A DNA stretch of 20,847 bases from SCUN01 sp046598935. GTDB taxonomy: Bacteria; Acidobacteriota; Vicinamibacteria; Vicinamibacterales; SCN-69-37. The stretch is taken from contig JBKJHW010000013.1 of the NCBI GenBank assembly GCA_046598935.1, positions 1-20,847 on the forward strand, given 5' to 3'. This document shows positions 1 to 6,818 of this stretch, in pieces. The position numbers and the translations under genes were made by a program. Under the pieces are notes generated by a model that worked only from the letters and a program-made list of their open reading frames with translations, searched no databases and had not been told where the DNA came from. The first letter of the stretch is position 1; every line of letters begins with the position of its first letter.

Positions 1-713
1 AATGTCATCAGCGGCTCCCCGCCGGGGTCGCAGCTGCCGGAATACACCTTGATCAGGTCAACCCACTGGGCATAGTGGTCCCGCACTGCCTGCGCCGCGT
101 CCAGCGGTCCTTTGATCTGACGGTATTCCTCCTCGGACAGATATTGGTAGTCGGGCGCGAAGGGTGCGCACTGAATGAGCAGCCCCGGGCCGGAAACCAC
201 CATGCGTGGTCCATCCACGCTGCCTTCGGCGATGGCGTCGCGCAACGCCACGTCAAGAAACCTGCCCGAGTCTCCGAGATCGCGGATCGTCGTAATGCCC
301 GCCTCCAGATAGCTGCGCGCTCGCCCAGCGGCGCGCAGCAAGCGCATCGCGCTGCCGCCGAAACCGAAAACCGATGAGAGCATGCGGGCCTTGAGGTTCT
401 CGCCCCACAAGTCTCCTTCTTTCACCCACGACAACAGGTGGCTGTGGGCGTCAATCAGGCCAGGGAGCACGGTGTAGCGCCCCAAATCGATCACCTGGGC
501 ACCTGCTGGGACCGCGAGATTCGCACCCACTGCCTCAATCACGTTGTCCTTGACGACGATGTCTTGCGAGCGCAGAAAGGTGCCGTGTTCGCTGTCGAAC
601 AGCTGGCCCACATGGATAAAGGTGATCTTGGGCTGGTTAGCGGATTGTGCCGACGCGCTGCCGGCAATTCCGAAACATACCGCGATAACGACAGGAATCG
701 CTGCTCGCTTCAT
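1..713 (-). CDS. Secreted metal-dependent amidohydrolase, N-terminal part (3' end outside window)
   Basis: Reading the minus strand from an ATG at 713 gives an open frame of about 237 codons that runs off the left edge. Residues 1-23 form a signal peptide (MKRAAIPVVIAVCFG, then a small-residue stretch ending in SASAQ), so the enzyme is probably exported. Residues 30-95 match the start of the amidohydrolase superfamily: a beta-sandwich lead-in followed by LPGLIDAHSHLL, whose H90 and H92 are the HxH metal ligands. GITTIRDLGDSG further on is also typical of imidazolonepropionase or Xaa-Pro dipeptidase-like members. These families hydrolyse cyclic amide or peptide bonds; the substrate cannot be told from this part. 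An AGAGG sequence lies 7 nt before the ATG. The remaining metal ligands lie beyond the window edge, so catalytic integrity is untested. Confidence 0.88.
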   Translation of the reverse strand, partial: MKRAAIPVVIAVCFGIAGSASAQSANQPKITFIHVGQLFDSEHGTFLRSQDIVVKDNVIEAVGANLAVPAGAQVIDLGRYTVLPGLIDAHSHLLSWVKEGDLWGENLKARMLSSVFGFGGSAMRLLRAAGRARSYLEAGITTIRDLGDSGRFLDVALRDAIAEGSVDGPRMVVSGPGLLIQCAPFAPDYQYLSEEEYRQIKGPLDAAQAVRDHYAQWVDLIKVYSGSCDPGGEPLMT

Positions 714-920
714 CGGGAATGCCTCTTCTCTCGCGCCCGCGTGACGAAAAAGGCGCTGAGCAGTTTCAATCAGCTACCGCCGGACTTGAATACGCGACGC
801 TAGCCAGCATAGAGCAGTGGCGGGTTCCGAAGATACGGAGAATCGCCTTTCCCGCGGATGCCGCTATTGCGGCTTCTTATGTTCTGGTCAAGGGGGGTGA
901 GAACGAATGAACTCCAGCAT

Positions 921-1571
921 TCAAACAGAGCCGGAGCCCATCCGAAACCTCGACGCCGTTCGGCGATTGTCCAAGAGCACGTGACCGAGATATCCCAAGA
1001 TCGCTGGCTGCCCATCGCTTTTGCGATACAGCTTCGCATCCGGATCGGTCGTCGACTGGTGCGTGGCGTTCGAGCGTTTCTGCCCGCGGAAATCGACACT
1101 CGCATTCCCCGGATCCTCGGGCGGACTCGTCGGGCCGCCGTCACGGGGCTGAAAACTCTTGTGACTCGCCCACGCCTGAAAGAGGGTGCCGTCAATCGTG
1201 AAGTGCTCATCGGAGAGCAGGCCCGCCGTGCGCGCGCCCTCGAGGATGGCGGTGAAGAACGCGGCCGCCACATCGCCCTCGAGCAACCGCTCTCGATTCT
1301 TGGTGAACGTGGTGGGCGCCCAGACGGCGTCATCCATGCCGAGGCCGACAAACCAGCGAAATAACAGGTTGTACTGCAACTGCTCGATCAACAGCCGTTC
1401 GCTCCGCACCGAGTACAAGGACTGCAGCAGCAACGCGCGCAACAACTGCTCGGGCGGAATCGACGGACGCCCCGTCGTCGAGTACATCCGCTCGAAGCGC
1501 GGTGATAACGAGGCGAGCGCGGCATCGTAGTACAAATAGGGCGAGTTTTTCAGCAGCCTGCTAGTCTTCAA
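921..1571 (-). pseudogene. IS5-type DDE transposase remnant, truncated at both ends
   Basis: The frame starts at a TTG (1571) and encodes about 216 residues. From about residue 20 it closely follows the IS5-family/DUF772 transposase pattern: GRPSIPPEQLLRALLLQSLY, then LLFRWFVGLGMDDAVW, FTKNRERLLEGD, LLSDEHFTIDGTLFQAWAS (containing the first catalytic Asp of the DDE triad), DFRGQKRSNATH and LGYLGHVLLDNR. Full-length relatives as I recall them are about 350-370 residues, with around 30 extra N-terminal residues and the second Asp and Glu in the C-terminal half. Here the family sequence stops after LLDNR. One more family-like fragment, NGVEV, appears in another frame just downstream (near 940-955), indicating a frameshift followed by loss of the remainder. 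With two of three catalytic residues missing it cannot transpose by itself. The family label is from recall of homologues, not a search. Confidence 0.85.
1546..1565. repeat. Candidate terminal inverted repeat of the IS remnant (right end)
   Basis: The sequence tttttcagcagcctgctagt lies at the 5' side of the transposase frame, next to the point where the flanking gene frame resumes. Its position and its partial self-complementarity (agcag/ctgct) suit an IS terminus. No matching copy was found at the left side of the remnant, which fits loss of the other end. Confidence 0.3.
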
Positions 1572-2250
1572 CTGCGGGGGGCTTGAGTTCGGCGCGCCTT
1601 GGCGGATCTATGCGATCGCCGTCCGAGAAGGCAAGTCACCTCGCGCCTTTGTCGCAATGAATCATGATGTTTGGTGGCCAGGGGTAGTGGTGGAGCTCAG
1701 TCTTTCGGGGGTAGCTAACATCAAGTACCTTCAAAATGGCTGGATCCGCGGTCTTGAAACGTGGACGGTCGGAAATTCAGAACTTCTATTCATAAGTGGC
1801 GTAAGTAACGAACTCAACCGCCCGACGGTCGCTCTGATTGAACAAGAGGGACCTGCCGCATCGGCGCCGACCCAAGCTGCACGATTCAATTGCGATTTGT
1901 CGCCCACTGGAAAGCCCCTGCGAGTATTTGCCTTACCCAACTTCGACGTTCTCGACGGGGCTCCTTACGCGTTCGCACTGAACCCCGTGCGCCTGCAAGG
2001 AGAGGTCCGGGTCGACCTCTCTGAGGGGATATCTGGAGCTGCTATTGCCGAGTTCTTCCCCGATTTAGCGACGGTCAGGCTCACCCTTTCAGATGGGTAT
2101 TGGTCACACCACAAGCGGATCGAGAAAGCGGGACGGCTCGACCACTCCACAGATTCCTGTCCCGAAATTGTCAAACCGCATGCGATCGACGTCTGGAGTG
2201 CGGGGAGCGGCTGGGTCAGGAATCTCGTCAAGGCCGGCGTTCGTCGCTAG
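1567..2250 (+). pseudogene. Hypothetical protein, probably 5'-truncated at the IS junction
   Basis: From ATG 1657 the frame encodes 197 residues, but protein-like sequence in the same frame continues upstream (GLEFGAPWRIYAIAVREGKS) until it meets the IS end near 1566, and the frame is blocked by a TAG at 1537. No start codon with a ribosome binding site is evident. The simplest reading is that the gene lost its N-terminal part when the IS arrived or decayed. The protein has no recognised motif; it is rich in aromatic and small residues and includes NHDVWWPGVVVEL, FALPNFDVLDGAPYAFAL and DSCPEI. Base composition is lower in GC than the flanks (about 48-57% in two sampled 60-base lines). It may alternatively be translated as a short intact protein from ATG 1657. 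Function unknown. Confidence 0.5.
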
Positions 2251-2272
2251 CCCAACGGCGGACCGCGCCCGA

Positions 2273-3946
2273 CTACCGCAACAATTTCCGGTACTTGATC
2301 CGATGCGGCGTGTCCGCGGACGTGCCGAGGCGGCGATGGCGGTCGGCTTCGTAGTCCTGGTAGTTCCCTTCGAACCACACCACTTCGCTGTCGCCTTCGA
2401 ACGCGAGCATGTGCGTCGCGATACGGTCAAGGAACCAGCGGTCGTGTGAAATGACGACGGCGCAGCCGGCGAAATTAAGGATCGCGTCCTCAAGGCTGCG
2501 CAACGTGTCGACGTCGAGGTCGTTGGTCGGCTCGTCGAGCAGCAGGAGGTTGCAGTCCTTCTGTAATAGCTTCGCCAGGTGCACGCGGTTGCGCTGGCCG
2601 CCGGAGAGCTCGCCCACTTTCTGCTGCTGATCTTTGCCGCGGAAATTGAACCAGCTGCAATACGCTCGCGAGTTGATTTCCTTCGTGCCGAGTATGATCT
2701 TGTCTTCGCCGTGTGAGATTTCTTCCCACACGGACTTGTTCGCGTTCAGCGAATCGCGGCTCTGGTCCACATAGCCGATCTTCACCGTGTCGCCGAGCTT
2801 GAGCGATCCGCCATCCGGCTTCTCCTCCCCCACCAGCATCCTGAACAGCGTCGTCTTGCCCGCGCCGTTCGGGCCGATGACGCCGACGATGCCGCTGCGC
2901 GGCAGCGTGAAGTCGAGGTCGTCCATCAAGAGCACGTCGCCGTAGCCCTTTTTCAAGTCGCGCGCTTCGATGACGACGTCGCCGAGGCGCGGGCCGGGCG
3001 GGATGTAGATTTCGACGCGATCGACTTTCTGCGCCGAGTCTTCAGCGAGCAATTGTTCGTACGCGTTGAGTCGAGCCTTGCCTTTGGCCTGGCGCGCGCG
3101 CGGCGACAAGCGGATCCAGTCGAGCTCGCGATTGAGCGTCTGCTGCCGGCGCTGGTCGGACTTCTCTTCGAGCGCGAGGCGCTTCTGCTTCTGCTCGAGC
3201 CAGCCGGTGTAGTTGCCTTCCCACGGGAAGGCTTTACCGCGATCGAGCTCGAGAATCCAGCCGGCGACGTTGTCGAGAAAGTAGCGGTCGTGCGTGATGG
3301 CGACCACCGAGCCGGGATATTTCGCGAGAAATTGCTCGAGCCATGCGACCGACTCGGCGTCGAGATGGTTCGTCGGTTCGTCGAGGAGAAGAAGATCCGG
3401 CGCCTGCAGCAGCAAACGGCACAGCGCGACGCGGCGGCGCTCGCCGCCGGAGAGCAGCGTGACGTCGGCATCGCCCGGCGGCAGTCGCAGCGCGTCCATC
3501 GCCTGCTCGAGCTTCGCGTCGAGATCCCACGCGCCGGCGGCGTCGATCGCGTCCTGCACGCGCGCCTGTTCAGCGAGTAGCTTGTCCATGTCTTCGGCCG
3601 ACATCTCTTCGCCGAACTTCGCGTTGATGTCGTCGAATCGCGTCAGTAGCGCGCGCGTGGTGGCCACGCCCTCTTCAACGTTTCCGAGCACCGTCTTTTT
3701 CGGATCGAGCTGCGGCTCCTGCGCGAGGTAGCCCACGGTCGAACCCTCTGCGCGGAACGCCTCGCCGAGATAGTTCGGCTCGACGCCCGCCATAATGCGC
3801 ATCAGCGTCGATTTACCGGAGCCGTTGCCGCCGATGATGCCGATCTTGGCGCCGTAGATGAACGACAGCCAGATATCTTCAAAGACCTTCTGGTCGGGCG
3901 GATAGATCTTGCCCAACCCCTTCATGGTGTAAATGAAATGTGACAT
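2273..3946 (-). CDS. ettA: Energy-dependent translational throttle protein EttA (ABC-F ATPase)
   Basis: The 557-residue product matches E. coli EttA nearly end to end, from MSHFIYTMKGLGKIYPPD to the C-terminal RIKYRKLLR. It is a soluble ABC-F protein with two ATPase domains. Domain 1 has Walker A GGNGSGKST (39-47), signature LSGGE (165-169) and Walker B LLLLDEPTNHLD (185-196). The charged helical P-site-tRNA-interaction linker with its arm lies at about 245-315. Domain 2 has Walker A GPNGAGKTT (358-366), signature LSGGQ (447-451) and Walker B LLLLDEPTNDLD (467-478). EttA binds the ribosomal E site and gates the first peptide bond according to the ATP/ADP ratio; that role is known for the family and inferred here. 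The gene begins 2 nt after the stop of the ABC exporter upstream and lacks a clear Shine-Dalgarno sequence, which suggests co-transcription and coupled translation. Confidence 0.97.
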   Translation of the reverse strand: MSHFIYTMKGLGKIYPPDQKVFEDIWLSFIYGAKIGIIGGNGSGKSTLMRIMAGVEPNYLGEAFRAEGSTVGYLAQEPQLDPKKTVLGNVEEGVATTRALLTRFDDINAKFGEEMSAEDMDKLLAEQARVQDAIDAAGAWDLDAKLEQAMDALRLPPGDADVTLLSGGERRRVALCRLLLQAPDLLLLDEPTNHLDAESVAWLEQFLAKYPGSVVAITHDRYFLDNVAGWILELDRGKAFPWEGNYTGWLEQKQKRLALEEKSDQRRQQTLNRELDWIRLSPRARQAKGKARLNAYEQLLAEDSAQKVDRVEIYIPPGPRLGDVVIEARDLKKGYGDVLLMDDLDFTLPRSGIVGVIGPNGAGKTTLFRMLVGEEKPDGGSLKLGDTVKIGYVDQSRDSLNANKSVWEEISHGEDKIILGTKEINSRAYCSWFNFRGKDQQQKVGELSGGQRNRVHLAKLLQKDCNLLLLDEPTNDLDVDTLRSLEDAILNFAGCAVVISHDRWFLDRIATHMLAFEGDSEVVWFEGNYQDYEADRHRRLGTSADTPHRIKYRKLLR

Positions 3947-3948
3947 TT

Positions 3949-5784
3949 TTATAGGCGGGACCGAGCGGGCGTGCTCTCGGGCTCCTGAAGTTCTTCGCCC
4001 GGATTGACGAAGCGGTCTTTCTCGAACCGATATTGCTTGTCGTACAGCTGTTTGTAGCGGGCGTTGAGAGAGATCAACTGGTCGTGCGTGCCGCGCTCGA
4101 CGATCTCGCCGCCTTCGAGCACAAGGATCTGATCTGCGCTTTGAATCGTCGACAGCCGGTGCGCAATGACGAACGTCGTGCGCCCTTTGCGCAACGATCG
4201 AAGGCCGTCCTGGATCTTGGCCTCGCTTTCGCTGTCGAGACTCGACGTCGCTTCGTCGAGCAGCAGGATGCGCGGGTTGGCGAGAATCGCGCGCGCAATC
4301 GATACGCGCTGGCGCTGCCCGCCCGAGAGGCGCACGCCCCGCTCGCCGACGACCGTGTCGTAGCCTTTCTCGAAATCCTTGATGAACTCGTCGGCGTGCG
4401 CGATCTTCGCCACACGTTCAATGTCCCCGCGCGTCGCGTGCGGCGTGCCGTACGAGATGTTCTCGCCGACCGTGCCGTCGAAGAGAAAGTTGTCCTGCAG
4501 CACGACGCCCAGGTTCTGGCGGTAATCAGCCAGCGTCAGCGACTGCAGGTCGCGCCCGTCGATGGTGATCGACCCGGCCTTCGGCGTGTTGAACGCCATC
4601 ACGAGGCTGATCAGCGTGCTCTTGCCCGATCCGGACGAACCAACCAGCGCTGTCGTGGTCCCGGCCGGTGCCGTAAAGCTGACGTGCTTCAACACGTCGG
4701 CGTCTTTGTTGTATTCGAACGACACGTCGTTGAACGAGACCTCGCCGCGAATCTCGTTCAGCACGTTCACGCGCAGCGGGTCCATGTCTTCGCGCGGCGT
4801 GTCGAGGATTTCGCGGATGCGGTCGAGACCGGCAAACGCCTCGGTGATCTGCGTGCCGATCGACGCCAGCTGGATGATGGGCATGGCGAGATACCCGGTA
4901 AAGAAGATGTACTGGAACAAGTCGCCGGTCGTCATCGACTTGTCCTGGATGGCATGCCCGCCGATGATGTACGTCAGCACGCCGATCGCGCCGATGACGA
5001 GACCCGAGAGTGCGCCAATGCCGGACACGCCCGTCATCGACTTCGCGACGTTTCGCAATAATCCGTGCACGCCTTCCGTGAACACGAGGTCTTCGCGCTT
5101 CTCGGCCGTGTAGGTCTTGACGATACGCACGCCGCCGAGCGACTGGTTGAGACGGCCCGTGACCTCCGCGTTCAGCTTGCCGCGCTCGCGAAACAGCGGG
5201 CGGAGCGTTTTGAACGCCCAGGCCATCACGGCGCCGAACACGCCCAGAACACTCAGGGTGATCAGCGTCAGCTCCCAGTTGATTTTGAGGAGCACGGCCA
5301 TCGCGATGAAGGCCGTCAGGATGCCGCCGGTGAGTTGCACGAGGCCGGTGCCGACGAGATTCCGGATGCCTTCGGCGTCGGTCATGATGCGTGAAATGAG
5401 CACGCCGGTCTGCGTCTGGTCGAAGTAGCGAACAGGCAGACGCATGATGTGCTCTTCGACGCGCCGCCGCATCTCGGTGATCGCGCGCTGCGCCTCGATG
5501 CCGAGCACTTGCGACAACGCGAACGACGTGGCCGACGAGACAATTGCGGCGGCGCCGACGGCAAACGCCAGCCGCGTCAAGAGCGCAAAGTCGCCCCGGC
5601 CCACGACGTCGTCGATGAACGACTTCGTCGTCCACGGCAGCACGAGGCCGGCCAGCGTGTTGACGAGCATCAGGAAGAGGCCGAGCGCCAGGCGCCAGCG
5701 GCGCGCCCAGATCAGCTGGCGCGCTTCGGCCCAGGCGGCGGACCACCGGACCTTCTTCTTGGCTGGCGTAATTGGCGGAGGCAT
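3949..5784 (-). CDS. MsbA-like ABC exporter (fused permease and ATPase half-transporter)
   Basis: This 611-residue half-transporter should work as a homodimer in the inner membrane. Hydrophobic segments between about 30 and 310 give the usual six transmembrane helices, with the coupling-helix region around EMRRRVEEHIMRLPVRYFDQ (104-123). The nucleotide-binding domain follows: Walker A GSSGSGKST (382-390), Q-loop VLQDNFLF (428-435), signature LSGGQRQRVSIARAIL (486-501), Walker B ILLLDEATSSLD (506-517) and the H-loop VIAHRLSTI (His542). All catalytic residues are present. Family members flip lipids or expel drugs; the substrate is not readable from sequence. The C-terminal tail is charged, ending near ESTPARSRL. 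The ATG at 5784 is the first good start; the gene is the first of a two-gene unit with ettA and diverges from the lipoprotein gene at 5877. Confidence 0.95.
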   Translation of the reverse strand: MPPPITPAKKKVRWSAAWAEARQLIWARRWRLALGLFLMLVNTLAGLVLPWTTKSFIDDVVGRGDFALLTRLAFAVGAAAIVSSATSFALSQVLGIEAQRAITEMRRRVEEHIMRLPVRYFDQTQTGVLISRIMTDAEGIRNLVGTGLVQLTGGILTAFIAMAVLLKINWELTLITLSVLGVFGAVMAWAFKTLRPLFRERGKLNAEVTGRLNQSLGGVRIVKTYTAEKREDLVFTEGVHGLLRNVAKSMTGVSGIGALSGLVIGAIGVLTYIIGGHAIQDKSMTTGDLFQYIFFTGYLAMPIIQLASIGTQITEAFAGLDRIREILDTPREDMDPLRVNVLNEIRGEVSFNDVSFEYNKDADVLKHVSFTAPAGTTTALVGSSGSGKSTLISLVMAFNTPKAGSITIDGRDLQSLTLADYRQNLGVVLQDNFLFDGTVGENISYGTPHATRGDIERVAKIAHADEFIKDFEKGYDTVVGERGVRLSGGQRQRVSIARAILANPRILLLDEATSSLDSESEAKIQDGLRSLRKGRTTFVIAHRLSTIQSADQILVLEGGEIVERGTHDQLISLNARYKQLYDKQYRFEKDRFVNPGEELQEPESTPARSRL

Positions 5785-5865
5785 GACACATCACAATATC
5801 AAAGGCGCTGACACTTCCGTGTGGAACGACTCTTGCGAATGCTCAGTCGCAGGTATCGCTTTCAC

Positions 5866-5871
5866 AGGAGG
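5866..5871 (+). promoter_or_regulatory. Ribosome binding site that fixes a GTG start
   Basis: A perfect AGGAGG ends 5 nt before GTG 5877, deciding the start of the lipoprotein gene; no ATG precedes the signal peptide in that frame. Confidence 0.85.
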
Positions 5872-5876
5872 TTCCC

Positions 5877-6764
5877 GTGCGTAAAGCAGTAGTTCTTTCC
5901 GGTTTCCTAGTCGTTCTTGCCCTGTCGGTCACCGCGTGCGGCAAGAGCATGACCTCGTCGCCGACGTCACCAGACGCAGTGGCTGTTGCAAGTTCGTCAT
6001 CGGCCACGCTCTCGGGCACGGTCGGCAGCGGCTCCGGCCTCGGACTCGCGTCTTCGACCTCAGCGACGACCACGGGAATGACAATTTCCGTCGTCGGTTC
6101 AACTGAGACGACGACGGTGGACAGTGTCGGCCGCTTCAGACTTGTCATCACGCCGTCGGGAAACGTACAGCTGAAGATCAAGGGTTCGGGCGTCGATTCG
6201 ACAACCACCGTCGGTACTGTCGCGGCCGGCGACACAATTGAGATCACGATCTCGGTGAACGGCAACACGGCGGAGATTCAGGATGCGGATCGCGCGAGCG
6301 GCCAGAGCCGCGAAATCGAGGGCCGCGTCGAAGCCATTCCGCCGGTCACCGCCGCGGGCACATTCAGAGTCGCCGGCAAGACGATCACGACGACGGCATC
6401 CACGATCTTCCGGCATGGCGATCAGACGCTCACGTTTGCGAATGTGCTGCTCGGATCGCGTGTGCATGTGAAAGCGTCGCCGACCACCGGCACCGTCATC
6501 ACGGCGCTTGAGGTCAAGATCCAGAACGTCCAGACCGCCCTTTCTGTGAATCTGAACGGCACGATCAGCGGCCTCACGGGCTCAGCGTCGTCGTTCTCGT
6601 TCGACATCGATGGACGCAAGGTGTTTGGTGGGTCCGCCACGGAGTTCAACGGCAAGACCACGTTTGCCGACATGGCGAATGGCAAGCGCGCCGAAGTGAA
6701 GGCCGAGTACCGGTCGACGCCCGCGCAGGGCCTGTACGCGACGCGAATTCACGTCCACAAATAA
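5877..6764 (+). CDS. DUF5666-type lipoprotein
   Basis: The protein has 295 residues and starts at GTG 5877. Residues 1-21 are a lipoprotein signal (MRKAVVLSGFLVVLALSVTAC) with lipobox VTAC, so Cys21 should be lipidated and the protein anchored to the membrane facing the periplasm or surface. A Ser/Thr-rich stretch follows (about 24-70), then a carboxypeptidase-regulatory-like segment (about 45-130, SGTVGSGSGL to EITISVNGN). Two tandem small beta domains of the DUF5666 type come last: about 145-220 (REIEGRVEAIPPVT, then a FRVAGKTI core) and about 225-295 (LNGTISGLTGSASSFSFDID to the C-terminus). These domains are common in Acidobacteriota and have no assigned biochemistry. The gene is monocistronic, divergent from the ABC exporter and convergent with the TonB receptor. 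Domain assignment is by pattern recognition. Confidence 0.85.
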   Translation: MRKAVVLSGFLVVLALSVTACGKSMTSSPTSPDAVAVASSSSATLSGTVGSGSGLGLASSTSATTTGMTISVVGSTETTTVDSVGRFRLVITPSGNVQLKIKGSGVDSTTTVGTVAAGDTIEITISVNGNTAEIQDADRASGQSREIEGRVEAIPPVTAAGTFRVAGKTITTTASTIFRHGDQTLTFANVLLGSRVHVKASPTTGTVITALEVKIQNVQTALSVNLNGTISGLTGSASSFSFDIDGRKVFGGSATEFNGKTTFADMANGKRAEVKAEYRSTPAQGLYATRIHVHK

Positions 6765-6798
6765 CAAAAAGGCCGGCGCCCTTTCGGGGCGCCGGCCT
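6765..6798 (-). terminator. Rho-independent terminator between convergent genes
   Basis: A perfect 12-bp GC-rich stem (6770-6781 paired with 6787-6798, loop tttcg) sits between the stops of the lipoprotein gene (6764) and the TonB receptor gene (6819, minus). On the minus strand the stem is followed at once by TTTTTGTTATT, a good U-tract, so it mainly terminates the receptor transcript. On the plus strand no U-run follows, although the hairpin could still slow polymerase. Confidence 0.82.
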
Positions 6799-6818
6799 CG
6801 AATGACTGAAAAACCAGC

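Noticed and set aside
740..770. Possible left terminal repeat of the IS remnant (gaaaaaggcgctgagcag)
   Set aside because: Only loosely similar to the right end and in the wrong orientation for a terminal inverted repeat.
4033..5061. Long plus-strand open frame of 342 codons inside the ABC exporter gene
   Set aside because: It is antisense to a gene with complete catalytic motifs, rich in Arg/Ala/Asp as expected from GC-biased third positions, and has no recognisable domain.
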